Shown here piece after piece: positions 1-6,759 of a stretch of DNA of 60,616 bases (its first letter is position 1; the number at the start of each line of letters is the position of its first letter). The translations under genes were made by a program, and so were the position numbers. This DNA is from a virus: positions 1 to 60,616 of the IMG/VR virus record IMGVR_UViG_3300037258_000413; one strand, 5' to 3'. The notes under the pieces were generated by a model. That model saw nothing but the letters and a program-made list of their open reading frames with translations, was not told where the DNA came from and did no database searches.

Positions 1-69
1 GGGGCCGCGGCGGCGGTGCGGGCGGCCGCGATCGCGCGAATCCTGCGCACGGGTGCGCGGCGGCCATGA
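1..69 (+). CDS. C-terminal end of holin-like membrane protein (partial copy)
   Basis: This is the last 22 codons plus stop of the gene given in full at 60121-60558, present here only because the contig ends overlap. Its TGA overlaps the ATG of the next gene (ATGA at 66-69). Confidence 0.9.
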   Translation, partial: GAAAAVRAAAIARILRTGARRP

Positions 70-127
70 GCGCCGGGAACCTGTTCGCGGACGCGGCCGC
101 GCTGGCCGCGTTGGCGAGCGCGGCGTT
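1..127. repeat. Terminal direct repeat (circular assembly overlap), left copy
   Basis: Bases 1-127 are identical to 60490-60616. The repeat lies inside coding sequence and joins the holin-like gene at the right end to the coiled-coil gene at the left end in proper reading order. This indicates a circular or circularly permuted molecule rather than a biological terminal repeat. The exact length of 127 also equals a common assembler k-mer size. Confidence 0.95.
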
Positions 128-503
128 CACGTGGTTCCGGGGCTGGCGTCGGCGCGACCGGGACCGGGCCGTGGCCGCGGCTACCGCGCCGTTCACCGCG
201 GGACGGGAGGTGGCGGAGGAGGCTGAGCGGCTGCTGGCGTTGCGTGGGGCGACGTTGCAGGAGTCGGAGCGGCGCGAGAAGGACCTGCGTGACCGAAATG
301 CGGAGTTGCAGGCGCAGAACTCTGCGCAGGAGAAGCAGATCAGCGAGCTCTATGCGCGGCTCGGGCATCTGACGGCGGAGAACTCGGAGTTGCACGAGCT
401 CGTGAATCAGGCGAAGACGCGGGAGGAGTCGGACCGGCGCCGGATCAACGAGTTGGAGGCGAAGGTGCAGGAACTGACGAAGCACCTCGGGCTGGGGCAG
501 TAG
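66..503 (+). CDS. Membrane-anchored coiled-coil protein, lysis cassette
   Basis: 145 residues. An N-terminal hydrophobic segment (about residues 3-24) is followed by a basic stretch (RGWRRRDRDR) and then a long charged heptad-rich coiled coil (about 45-142). The start overlaps the stop of the holin-like gene across the circle junction, so the two are probably translationally coupled. The position directly after endolysin and holin-like genes and the anchor-plus-coil shape suggest a lysis accessory role (spanin-like or holin partner). That role is inference from context; no family was recognised. Confidence 0.75.
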   Translation: MSAGNLFADAAALAALASAAFTWFRGWRRRDRDRAVAAATAPFTAGREVAEEAERLLALRGATLQESERREKDLRDRNAELQAQNSAQEKQISELYARLGHLTAENSELHELVNQAKTREESDRRRINELEAKVQELTKHLGLGQ

Positions 504-540
504 GCGCTAGACTGTCCTCGACGACAGCAGTGACGCACGA

Positions 541-577
541 AGCGGTCTCACCCTCCGGGGTGGGGCCGCTTTCGTCG
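541..577 (+). terminator. Terminator of the lysis/late operon
   Basis: The hairpin runs from AGCGG with CTCACCC to GGGTGGGG with CCGCT, closed by a short loop, and is followed by TTTCGTCGTG. It lies 38 bases after the stop of the coiled-coil gene. The same tail TTTCGTCGTG follows the second hairpin near 980. Confidence 0.65.
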
Positions 578-948
578 TGCCCAGATAGACTGCGCGTGGG
601 GCTGCCGACAGCAATGAGCACCACCTTCGCGGGCAGCCGCCCGAGGCCGCTCTTGCGGCGATGCGGGGAGGCGGTCAGCGGCCCGAGGCTGTTCGTAACC
701 CTCCCCATCGGCAGGCCCCTCCTGTGTCGCGCGGGAGGGGCCGCGCCCAGCTACTAGACGTCGCACCTCGGCGCTTTGTCTGGAGCGCGCGCTATCCTTT
801 TCGTAGAGCTTCGGCTCGCCACTCCCACCACACAGAGAAGGTCGGTCTGAGGCTGGGAGGCGCCACCGCAGCGGTGCGACCGCTCGGCACGTGCGCCAGG
901 GTTCCGCGCATGCACCGACCTGAACGCGCGGCCAAGGGCCGACCGCGA

Positions 949-984
949 ACGGCCCCCTCTTCGGAGGGGGCCGTTTCGTCGTGT
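949..984. terminator. Strong GC hairpin terminator
   Basis: ACGGCCCCCTC, a TTCG-type loop, then GAGGGGGCCGT followed by TTTCGTCGTG on the plus strand. It could end a plus-strand transcript starting in the 590-800 region and also stop the leftward operon arriving from 1118. Confidence 0.7.
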
Positions 985-995
985 CCGGACGCGCG

Positions 996-1028
996 TTCGC
1001 CCCGCGCGGGCCCGGTGCGCGGGGCGAA
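996..1028. terminator. 12-bp inverted repeat, probable terminator of the leftward operon
   Basis: TTCGCCCCGCGC (996-1007) and GCGCGGGGCGAA (1017-1028) are perfect complements with a 9-base loop. The element sits about 90 bases beyond the stop of the last leftward gene. Confidence 0.5.
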
Positions 1029-1117
1029 GCGTGATGGTGGGACCTCTACGCTAGCGCAGTGGTCCGACAGCGGCCGTGGCTCGCCCTCGCGGGGTGCTCT
1101 TCAGCCGGTTAGCGCCA

Positions 1118-1390
1118 TTACTTTTCCTCGCGTCCCTCCCTCTCAGCCCGAAGCCTGGCGCGCCTTGCGGCGACCGCGGCCGTGTTGCCGGCGGTACACA
1201 CCTCGCACCGGCAGTGGTAATTGACGTAGCCCCCCGCACCGTGGGGGATCTCCTCGGCCGGCAATTGCGCGCGCCTTTGCTGTCGGCCTGACCACTTGGC
1301 CGCGCCCGCGCCCTTGCACGCGTCGCAGCGGCATCCGGCTCGGTAGGTGGAGGCTTTCCCGTGCGTCCTCATCCTGATCGGCTCCCCCAT
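1118..1390 (-). CDS. Small two-repeat zinc-finger-like protein
   Basis: 90 residues with two related repeats: HGKASTYRAGCRCDAC (about 10-25) and HGAGGYVNYHCRCEVC (about 50-65). Each has His-Gly, Tyr and a CRC-x2-C cysteine cluster, so one zinc per repeat is likely. The gene at 11940-12248 carries a related arrangement (CGTPAAARRHL then CxxC). Such proteins are frequent in actinophages and their role is not known. The tail is Arg/Glu-rich. It is the last gene of the leftward operon. Confidence 0.7.
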   Translation of the reverse strand: MGEPIRMRTHGKASTYRAGCRCDACKGAGAAKWSGRQQRRAQLPAEEIPHGAGGYVNYHCRCEVCTAGNTAAVAARRARLRAEREGREEK

Positions 1391-1463
1391 CCTCGATCAC
1401 GGGCTTGGGTGGTTCGGCCGCCGTGCCGGTGAGTGCGGCAGCGACACGGCGACCAGCTCAGGG

Positions 1464-1640
1464 TCAGAGCCTCTGGAGCGCGTCGCGGAAGCGCTCGAGG
1501 GTGGCCAGGTCGGGCAGCACGACCGGGGTGTCCAGCGCCAGCGGCGGCGGCGGCGGGATGCTCGGGTCGTGGTCGGGCAGCGTCATCCAGTCGCGGCAAC
1601 GCGGGCACTTGGACAGCGCGGGGAGGGGCGTGGTGGGCAT
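1464..1640 (-). CDS. Small CxxC protein
   Basis: 58 residues from the ATG at 1640. It begins MPTTPLPALSKCPRCRDW, so it has one CxxC knuckle, followed by a proline run and a short C-terminal helix (LATLERFRDALQRL). A longer reading from 1679 is possible. No function can be assigned. Confidence 0.5.
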   Translation of the reverse strand: MPTTPLPALSKCPRCRDWMTLPDHDPSIPPPPPLALDTPVVLPDLATLERFRDALQRL

Positions 1641-1658
1641 GTGGGCCTTCGGTGTAGG

Positions 1659-1723
1659 CCCCGGCCGGCACCGCTGCATTCGCGAAGCACACGCAACTGC
1701 AGGAGGACAGGTGCCGGCCGGGG
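1659..1723. repeat. Perfect 14-bp inverted repeat
   Basis: CCCCGGCCGGCACC (1659-1672) pairs with GGTGCCGGCCGGGG (1710-1723). Inside it CTGCA (1674-1678) pairs with TGCAG (1698-1702). It fills the gap between two leftward genes and may be an intra-operon terminator, a processing site or a cruciform. Confidence 0.6.
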
Positions 1724-1726
1724 GGC

Positions 1727-1981
1727 TTAGGGGCGCTTCGGGGTGCGCGTCACGGTGATCTTGGTGTCCCGATCCTCGGCCTCGTGGTGGTATTCGCCCG
1801 TCTCGGCGAGCACCTCCTCGAAGGCCTGCGGCGAAAGGCTCGGCGGGAAGGGGACGCCCCAGCAGGCGAGGGAGTCCTCGACATACCCTCGCGCGTCTTC
1901 CAGCGCAGGCATGCCGGGCTTGGTGTAGGTCATCCCGCGGGTGCGCACCACGACGTCATACGCCACGTAGGCCACCTTCAT
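1727..1981 (-). CDS. Hypothetical protein, STAS operon
   Basis: 84 residues from ATG at 1981 (MKVAYVAYD); an upstream in-frame ATG at 2005 would add 8 residues. It overlaps the 3' end of the STAS gene by 26 bases, so it is likely coupled to it. The protein is soluble and acidic, with no recognised domain. Confidence 0.6.
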   Translation of the reverse strand: MKVAYVAYDVVVRTRGMTYTKPGMPALEDARGYVEDSLACWGVPFPPSLSPQAFEEVLAETGEYHHEAEDRDTKITVTRTPKRP

Positions 1982-2330
1982 CCCCGGGCGGCGCGAGCTC
2001 GCCAATGTCTTCGATGAGCTCGAACAGCCCGAGGGTGCCGGTGCGCCAGAGAAGCTCGAACACCCTCATCGGCGTGCGTGCGAGATACGTCTTGCCGCCG
2101 CGCTCATGGGTGCGTTTGACGGCGCCGAGCAAGACGCCCAAGCCGGTCGAGTCGCAGAACTCGACGGCGCCGACCGCCAGCACGATGTCGCCGGACGGAG
2201 AGTCGGCCAAGGCCTGCGCGATGTCCTCGCGCAGCCGGGGCGCGGTGTAGAGGTCGAGGATCGCGGGCGCGGCCACCACGGCGCGGTCGTACTCGACGCT
2301 CACGCGCAGGGAGGGGGTCTTGGTGCTCAC
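1956..2330 (-). CDS. STAS-domain protein, anti-sigma factor antagonist-like
   Basis: 124 residues from a GTG at 2330 that overlaps the previous stop (GTGA), implying coupling. The fold is that of SpoIIAA/RsbV/BldG: an N-terminal beta segment, ILDLYTAPRLREDIAQAL (about 24-41), IVLAVGAVEFCDSTGLGVLL (about 49-68) and a C-terminal helix. The family's phosphorylatable Ser is present (Ser61 in CDSTGLG; BldG-type proteins have DSTGLG). Family members bind anti-sigma kinases and so release sigma factors that control stress and sporulation in actinobacteria. It is inferred that the phage copy manipulates a host sigma/anti-sigma switch. No partner kinase is encoded nearby. Confidence 0.85.
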   Translation of the reverse strand: MSTKTPSLRVSVEYDRAVVAAPAILDLYTAPRLREDIAQALADSPSGDIVLAVGAVEFCDSTGLGVLLGAVKRTHERGGKTYLARTPMRVFELLWRTGTLGLFELIEDIGELAPPGDEGGLRGV

Positions 2331-2575
2331 CGGAGCAGGTCCGCCGCGCCGTGCACGGCCGGGGGCTGCGCGCCTTGGCCGACGAGGTGGCGGTGGATCG
2401 CGGCGTGCAGCTCGGTGGCGGCGTTCTCGTCGAGTACGAGCTCGTAGGTGGCGACGGTGTAGCGGCCGTCCTTGAGTGCGACCGGGAGTGCCAGGCGTCC
2501 GGCGTGCGTGGTGCGCGGGGGTCCGGCGAGTTCGAGATGGTCGATCTGCGTGCTGACGGTCAGCGTCTGGTTCAC
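2327..2575 (-). CDS. Hypothetical protein upstream of STAS gene
   Basis: 82 residues from GTG 2575, preceded by GGGAG at good spacing. It starts MNQTLTVSTQIDHLEL and has a beta-rich N-terminal half and a helical C-terminal half (ATELHAAIHRHLV). Its stop overlaps the STAS start by 4 bases. It may be a functional partner of the STAS protein, but no family was recognised. Confidence 0.65.
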   Translation of the reverse strand: MNQTLTVSTQIDHLELAGPPRTTHAGRLALPVALKDGRYTVATYELVLDENAATELHAAIHRHLVGQGAQPPAVHGAADLLR

Positions 2576-2657
2576 AGAAGTCTCCCAAAGTGGATGGCTT
2601 TGTGAACGTAACGGCTCGTCAGGCTGCTGCCCCGGAGGATTCGTCCGGGAAGAGTAG

Positions 2658-2687
2658 CCCTCCGGGTTGGATGATCAACCCGGAGGG
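2658..2687. terminator. Hairpin between leftward genes
   Basis: CCCTCCGGGTTG and CAACCCGGAGGG form a perfect 12-bp stem with a 6-base loop. It lies just beyond the stop of the XRE/repeat regulator (2701) and probably ends its transcript. Confidence 0.7.
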
Positions 2688-2700
2688 TTTCTCCGGGTTC

Positions 2701-3933
2701 TTAGACGGCGACGCCGAGCCGGTCTGCCATGGCGCGCACATCGCGCCGGTAGAGCGACTTGTTCTTGTGCACCAGGTCGCGCACGGCCTCCCGGGCGACC
2801 GGGAAGAACTTGATCTCTTCCGGGGACTGCGCCTCGATGCGCTGGAGCATGTAGAGCGTCCCTAGGTCGTCCTTGACCAGGCGGTTCGCCTGCATCACCT
2901 CGACCAGGTAGCGGGTGGTGCGCTCGAGCGGCAGTATGCCGGGGACGATTTCGACGTCGTCGGCCAGGCGCAGCGCCTCGGTGGGGTCGCCGTCTTCGCC
3001 GGCGAGGTGCACGCTGTGCATCTTGACGTTGGTCGGCCCGAAGCTCGTCCGGAAGTCGTTTCGGTCGGCGCCGAGGCGCTGCGCGACGGTGTCGGCCTGC
3101 CGGAGGTAGTCCCAGCCGCGGCTGGACTGCCCGGAGCGGGCGCTGGCGATGACGGCGACCAGGTGCAGGGCGCCGTAGACGGAGATGTATTCGGCGCTGG
3201 CGTCCTCGGGGATGGGGGTCATCATGCCGATCATCTCGCGCACCAGGTCCAAGGCGAGGTCGCCTTCGCCGCGGTTGAGCATGATCGCGCCGAGGTTCCA
3301 TGCGCTGGCGCCCATCCACACCGGGTCGCCGAGTTCGCTCGCATAGGTCAGGGCGCGGTCGGCCGCGGTGCGGGCGAGCTCGCGTTCCCCGAGGCGCTTC
3401 AGGAACACCTGCAGGAGGTGGTAGACCTCGATGCGGGAGCGCGCGGCGGCTTCTGCGCCGGGTCCTGCGGCGCGCGTGGAACGGTAGGCCTCTCCCAGCA
3501 GGTCCGGCAGGCCCGGTCCGAGCCTGGCGTAGCGGGCGGTGTCGGTGTCGTAGATCGTCCACGCGGCGCTGACGCGCTCGGCCAGGGCCTCGGCGCCCAG
3601 GGGGGAGCCGGGCAGCGTGTTGCCGCGCAGTGCGGGCAGCCGCGTCATCGCGGCGCGGATCTCGGCGACGGAGGCGTGCTCGGGTGTTTCGCTCGAGGAG
3701 ACGGCGAGCGGGTGGCCGGTCAGGTCGACGAGGTCGCGCACGCTGAGGGCGCGGGCGAGTTCGATGAGCATGCTGTACCGGTCGACGGGCAGGATGCCGC
3801 GCTCGACCTTCGAGACCCAGTCCTCGGAGCGCCCGACCATGGCGCCGAGGGAGAGCTGGTTCAGGCCCCTGCGTTCGCGGTAGTAGCGGACGCGCTCGCC
3901 GATCGGGAGGTCGAGGCTGCTGGTCTGGTCCAT
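2701..3933 (-). CDS. XRE-family regulator with C-terminal helical (TPR-like) repeats
   Basis: 410 residues. Residues about 10-65 form a lambda-repressor-type helix-turn-helix (ERVRYYRERRGLNQLSLGAM, then SEDWVSKVERG). The remaining ~330 residues are helical-pair repeats of TPR type (for example RSRIEVYHLLQVFLKRLGE and ARTAADRALTYASELGD). Long XRE-TPR regulators are common on Streptomyces chromosomes, and the HTH-plus-TPR layout is shared with peptide-sensing RRNPP regulators. Whether this one senses a peptide is unknown. It is transcribed away from the small membrane gene and the integrase and may act in the lysogeny decision. A host-derived gene is plausible. Confidence 0.85.
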   Translation of the reverse strand: MDQTSSLDLPIGERVRYYRERRGLNQLSLGAMVGRSEDWVSKVERGILPVDRYSMLIELARALSVRDLVDLTGHPLAVSSSETPEHASVAEIRAAMTRLPALRGNTLPGSPLGAEALAERVSAAWTIYDTDTARYARLGPGLPDLLGEAYRSTRAAGPGAEAAARSRIEVYHLLQVFLKRLGERELARTAADRALTYASELGDPVWMGASAWNLGAIMLNRGEGDLALDLVREMIGMMTPIPEDASAEYISVYGALHLVAVIASARSGQSSRGWDYLRQADTVAQRLGADRNDFRTSFGPTNVKMHSVHLAGEDGDPTEALRLADDVEIVPGILPLERTTRYLVEVMQANRLVKDDLGTLYMLQRIEAQSPEEIKFFPVAREAVRDLVHKNKSLYRRDVRAMADRLGVAV

Positions 3934-4200
3934 CGGGTGCTCCCCGGGGCTTCGGCGCAGATCCGGGTTCGCGCTCCCGGGAGCGGCTGGCTGCCGTCGG
4001 GGGCTGTCCGTAGACTGCGTGTTGGTGAATGGCTGTTCTCAGAGTACGTCTGTCGCGGGCGCCCTGGGAACCGACTCGGCCCGACCGCCCTTCCAGGGTG
4101 GCCGGGCCGACGCGTTCACACGGCGGCCGCCTACCGATCACGGTCGGTGAGAGGTACGATCCTGCGTCGTCACACAACGTCGCCACTCGCAGGGGGAACC
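3934..4200. promoter_or_regulatory. Divergent control region with two inverted repeats
   Basis: 267 bases between divergent genes. A long inverted repeat at 4076-4110 (outer arms TCGGCCCG/CGGGCCGA) and a shorter one at 4132-4147 (ACCGA/TCGGT around six bases) may be operators. TAGACT at 4011-4016 and TACGAT near 4154 look like actinobacterial -10 boxes, but no convincing -35 elements were seen. Confidence 0.4.
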
Positions 4201-4470
4201 ATGAGCACCGAGTCCACGACGCCCACACCCGCACCGAAGCCGCGGGCCGCCACGGCAGCGCGGCCGGTCGACACGATGCCGTTCGAGCGCGAGCACCTGG
4301 CGCGCCTGACGCCCGAGGAGCGGTCGGCGATCTATCTGAACTCGATCCGCAAGTCGATGATCTTCTTCGTGGTCGTGGCCGTCGTCGGGATCGTGGCCGC
4401 GGTCATCATGGGGATCCTCGTGATCGGCGCCATCCACTCCGGCCAGACCGCTACGACCTCCGGCTTCTGA
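4201..4470 (+). CDS. Small single-pass membrane protein
   Basis: 89 residues, ATG preceded by AGGGGGAA. A Pro/Thr/Ala-rich N-terminal tail (about 1-24) leads to a charged helix (FEREHLARLTPEERSAIYL), then one strong membrane helix (about 53-78, MIFFVVVAVVGIVAAVIMGI). It is transcribed alone: a terminator follows at once, before the integrase. An expressed-in-lysogen gene with a superinfection-exclusion role would fit this location, but that is only a guess. Confidence 0.7.
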   Translation: MSTESTTPTPAPKPRAATAARPVDTMPFEREHLARLTPEERSAIYLNSIRKSMIFFVVVAVVGIVAAVIMGILVIGAIHSGQTATTSGF

Positions 4471-4492
4471 GCACGCGCACACCGCTACACGA

Positions 4493-4521
4493 GGGCGCCC
4501 CCGGGCTGGGGGGCGCCCTTT
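4493..4521 (+). terminator. Rho-independent-type terminator
   Basis: GGGCGCCCCC, a short loop and GGGGGGCGCCC followed by TTTCC. It separates the small membrane gene from the integrase region. Confidence 0.8.
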
Positions 4522-4573
4522 CCTATGTGCCTGTCGGTTTTTTTCTGGCGAGAAACGGTGACAGGCATATAGG
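4522..4573. other. attP: Candidate attP site of the serine integrase
   Basis: A 52-bp imperfect palindrome with 14-bp arms differing at one position: CCTATGTGCCTGTC (4522-4535) and GACAGGCATATAGG (4560-4573). The centre of symmetry is GG at 4547-4548, flanked by a T tract. It ends 20 bases before the integrase start. Large serine integrases use attP sites of about 50 bp with inverted half-sites and a central dinucleotide, often next to the integrase gene. The assignment rests on size, symmetry and location; the attB partner is not visible here. Confidence 0.7.
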
Positions 4574-4593
4574 TTGGACGATACGGTCAAGCC

Positions 4594-6018
4594 ATGGAGC
4601 AGCATCTACGAGCCTTCATCTATGACCGGACGTCGCGCGACATCAGCGGCCGCGGCACCGCGAACCGCGACCAGAACATCGAGAACGAGCGGCTGTGCCG
4701 CGAGTACGGCTGGGAGATCGTCGCCCGGTTCAGCGACGCCGGGAAGGGCGCCTCCCGCCATGCACGGAGCAAGCGCCGGGACTACGAGGAGATGGTCGAG
4801 CGCCTCCAGCGCCGTGAGGCCGACGTGCTCGTCGTGTGGGAGGCCTCCCGCGCCTACCGCGATCTCGAGGTGTACGTGCAGCTGCGCAACCTCTGCACAC
4901 GCCACAGGGTGCTGCTGTGCTACGACGGCACCGTCTACGACATGACGCGCAGCGAGGACCGGTACCGCACCGGCCAAGACGCCCTCCAGGCCGAGCGGGA
5001 GGCGGACAAAATCCGCGACCGGGTGCTGCGCACGACTCGCCTGAACGCCGAGCGGGGCCGTCCCCACGGGCGCACGCCTTACGGCTACCGGCGCGTGTAC
5101 GACCAGGACACGGGCGAGTTGCTCGAGCAGGTTCCGGACGAGCAGCAGGCGCCGATCGTGAGGGAGATCGCGGAGCGGGCCGCCGGCGGTCAGTCGCTCT
5201 ACGGGATCGCCCAGGATCTGAACGACCGGGGCGTGCCGGGCCCGTCGGGCGCCCGTTGGATGCCCGAGGTGCTGCCGGACCTCATCACGAAGCCGACGTA
5301 CATCGCCAAGCGGCAGCACCAGGGCATCGTGATCGGTGACGCGACGTGGAAGCCGATCCTCACGGAGGAGGTCTACTACGCCTGCGTGACGCTGTTTTCC
5401 GATCCTGCGAGGCTCACCGCGAAGAGCCGTGCGATCAAGTACCTTCTGTCGGGGATCGCCAAGTGCAGCGTGTGCAAGTTCGTGGTGCGGCCGCGGCGTT
5501 CGTACGACCGCGAGAAGTGGTCGTACACCTGCGTTACCTGCTTCAAGACCCAGATGCGCACGCCGGCGCTCGATGACATCGTGACGGGCTCGGTGCTCGC
5601 GCATGTGGAGCGGCCCGAGTTCGTGAGAGCGCTGACGGCGGCTGCGGCCGACGATGGGGCGCGTGAGGCGCTGGCGGAGGCGGAGGCGCTCGAGATGCAG
5701 TTGGCCGAGGCGCGGGAGCTGGCGGGCCGGTTCGCGAACGGCCGCATGGCGCTCTCGGCGCTCTCGCTGGCGAAGATGGAGCAGGAGTTGGGGCCGAGGA
5801 TCGAGGGGGCGCGCCAGCGGGCGCAGGCGGTGACCGTGCCGCAGTCTCTGCGGCAGATCGCGGGTCCCGGCGCGCGGGAGCGCTGGGCCGTGATGGAGCA
5901 GGACCTCGTATGGCGGCGCGCGGTGGTGAAGTCGGTGGTGGTGCCGTGGCTCAATCCTGCGGGCAAGGGGGTGCGCACCATCAAGCCGGGCCGCTACGAC
6001 CTGGAGTGGCTGTACTGA
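4594..6018 (+). CDS. int: Large serine integrase (site-specific recombinase)
   Basis: 474 residues. The N-terminal resolvase domain has the catalytic motif YDRTS with nucleophile Ser14, and a conserved arginine cluster follows. A recombinase domain (about 155-285, starting RPHGRTPYGYRRV) is followed by a zinc ribbon (C291, C294, C313, C316) and an Ala/Glu-rich coiled coil (about 340-430). This is the usual order and length for phage integrases of the phiC31/Bxb1 class, which integrate phage DNA at attB. The ATG lacks a clear ribosome binding site. The candidate attP lies directly upstream. Confidence 0.95.
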   Translation: MEQHLRAFIYDRTSRDISGRGTANRDQNIENERLCREYGWEIVARFSDAGKGASRHARSKRRDYEEMVERLQRREADVLVVWEASRAYRDLEVYVQLRNLCTRHRVLLCYDGTVYDMTRSEDRYRTGQDALQAEREADKIRDRVLRTTRLNAERGRPHGRTPYGYRRVYDQDTGELLEQVPDEQQAPIVREIAERAAGGQSLYGIAQDLNDRGVPGPSGARWMPEVLPDLITKPTYIAKRQHQGIVIGDATWKPILTEEVYYACVTLFSDPARLTAKSRAIKYLLSGIAKCSVCKFVVRPRRSYDREKWSYTCVTCFKTQMRTPALDDIVTGSVLAHVERPEFVRALTAAAADDGAREALAEAEALEMQLAEARELAGRFANGRMALSALSLAKMEQELGPRIEGARQRAQAVTVPQSLRQIAGPGARERWAVMEQDLVWRRAVVKSVVVPWLNPAGKGVRTIKPGRYDLEWLY

Positions 6019-6066
6019 CGGGCCGTCACGGGGCGCGGGCGCCGAGGGGGATCACAGGGGTTTTAT

Positions 6067-6243
6067 CTAGTCGTGCGGCTCGTCGGGTGCGTCCTGGGCG
6101 AGGATGCGGACGGTGTGCGCGGTGGCGTTGATCCGCTTGGTGACGTGGCGTAGCTCACTCCTGATGCCGTGTAGTTCATGCCAGCACCCCCCCGCCATCA
6201 CGAGCACCGTCAGTACCGCGATACGCACTAGTAGTGTGACCAT
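6067..6243 (-). CDS. Small membrane-anchored protein (hidden short ORF)
   Basis: 58 residues. The N-terminal hydrophobic segment (about 2-20, VTLLVRIAVLTVLVMAGG) is followed by Cys20 and a charged tail (HELHGIRSELRHVTKRINAT). The cysteine after AGG only weakly resembles a lipobox. It starts 9 bases after the stop of the repressor-like gene, with GAGGGG immediately before the ATG, so initiation could instead use the GTG five codons in. Co-transcription with the repressor-like gene suggests a lysogenic (immunity or exclusion) function; this is inference. Confidence 0.5.
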   Translation of the reverse strand: MVTLLVRIAVLTVLVMAGGCWHELHGIRSELRHVTKRINATAHTVRILAQDAPDEPHD

Positions 6244-6252
6244 CCCCTCACG

Positions 6253-6651
6253 TTAAGCCCCTGAACGGGGGGGACGCGTTCCCTCGTCTGGGTGATTTTT
6301 CGCGACCCGGCGTCTAGCGATCTTGATGGCGTTGAGGATCATCTCGCGGTCGATCGGGTCCCAGGTCGCCCACTCCTTCGGGTCGAAGCCGGCGGGTGCG
6401 GCGTCGGCGTCGGTGGACGGGCGCGGGGTGGGGGTGCCTCCGTTGAGGATGGTGCGGATGCTGCCGCGTTCCCATTGGAGGGCGCGTTCGATGGTCGCCC
6501 AGTTGGAGTCGTAGGGGATCGTGCCGTTCTCCCAGGCGTCCCATGCGGGTCGGGAGACGCCTGCGGCGCGTGCAGCTGCGGATTTGGACAGGCCGAGCTC
6601 TTCGCGTCTGGCAGTGATCGCGCCGGCGAGGTCTGGGCCGGTGGTGGGCAT
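6253..6651 (-). CDS. XRE-family DNA-binding protein, probable immunity repressor
   Basis: 132 residues. The HTH domain spans about 8-65 (ITARREELGLSKSAAARAAG, then VSRPAWDAWENG). A proline-rich linker and a short helical C-terminal part (DREMILNAIKIARRRVAKN) follow. It is divergent from another XRE gene at 6760, and the 108-base gap contains two copies of a 15-bp repeat. This is the layout of a cI/cro-type switch; which protein maintains lysogeny cannot be told from sequence. Confidence 0.8.
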   Translation of the reverse strand: MPTTGPDLAGAITARREELGLSKSAAARAAGVSRPAWDAWENGTIPYDSNWATIERALQWERGSIRTILNGGTPTPRPSTDADAAPAGFDPKEWATWDPIDREMILNAIKIARRRVAKNHPDEGTRPPRSGA

Positions 6652-6665
6652 GCTCAGATCATTCC

Positions 6666-6680
6666 TGCTAAGTCTTGCAA
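6666..6680. promoter_or_regulatory. Candidate repressor operator, copy 1
   Basis: TGCTAAGTCTTGCAA. It matches the copy at 6725-6739 at 14 of 15 positions in the same orientation. It lies 15 bases upstream of the leftward repressor-like gene start. Confidence 0.65.
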
Positions 6681-6723
6681 TGTCTAGCTTTGGTAACGGA
6701 ACTTGGCGGCAGGGCAGCAGGTA

Positions 6724-6752
6724 TTGCTAAGTCTTGTAAAGAGTCATAAAGT
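6724..6752 (+). promoter_or_regulatory. Candidate early promoter with overlapping operator; leaderless start
   Basis: TTGCTA (6724-6729), a 17-base spacer and TAAAGT (6747-6752) resemble -35 and -10 boxes. The expected transcription start falls on or next to the ATG at 6760, which has no ribosome binding site, so the message is probably leaderless. The second operator copy TGCTAAGTCTTGTAA (6725-6739) covers the -35 box and spacer, which suits repression by steric block. Confidence 0.6.
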
Positions 6753-6759
6753 CTCCTCC

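Larger units (their letters stand above)
504..1117. other. Gene-free region with several hairpins; candidate small RNAs
   Basis: No convincing protein gene is seen in these 614 bases. They hold: the terminator at 541-577; a TAGACT -10-like box at 586-591; an inverted pair GGCTGCC/GGCAGCC near 600 and 631; a hairpin at 714-742 (GGCCCCTCC/GGGAGGGGCC); a strong hairpin at 949-972; and a 12-bp inverted repeat at 996-1028. The spacing of a -10-like box and closing hairpins is compatible with one or two non-coding transcripts, but no -35 box was found. Confidence 0.4.

Noticed and set aside
776-798. TTGTCT ... TATCCT as a promoter in the gene-free region
   Set aside because: The spacing is 11 bases, far shorter than the 16-18 needed.
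504-1117. Protein genes in the gap (for example frames starting at 530, 661 or 1076)
   Set aside because: They lack ribosome binding sites and recognisable composition, and they run through strong hairpins.
2675-4234. Very long Arg/Pro-rich frame on the minus strand, and similar long frames opposite structural genes
   Set aside because: High GC content makes non-coding frames open. The overlapping XRE-TPR gene has a recognisable domain, start and codon pattern; the long frame does not.
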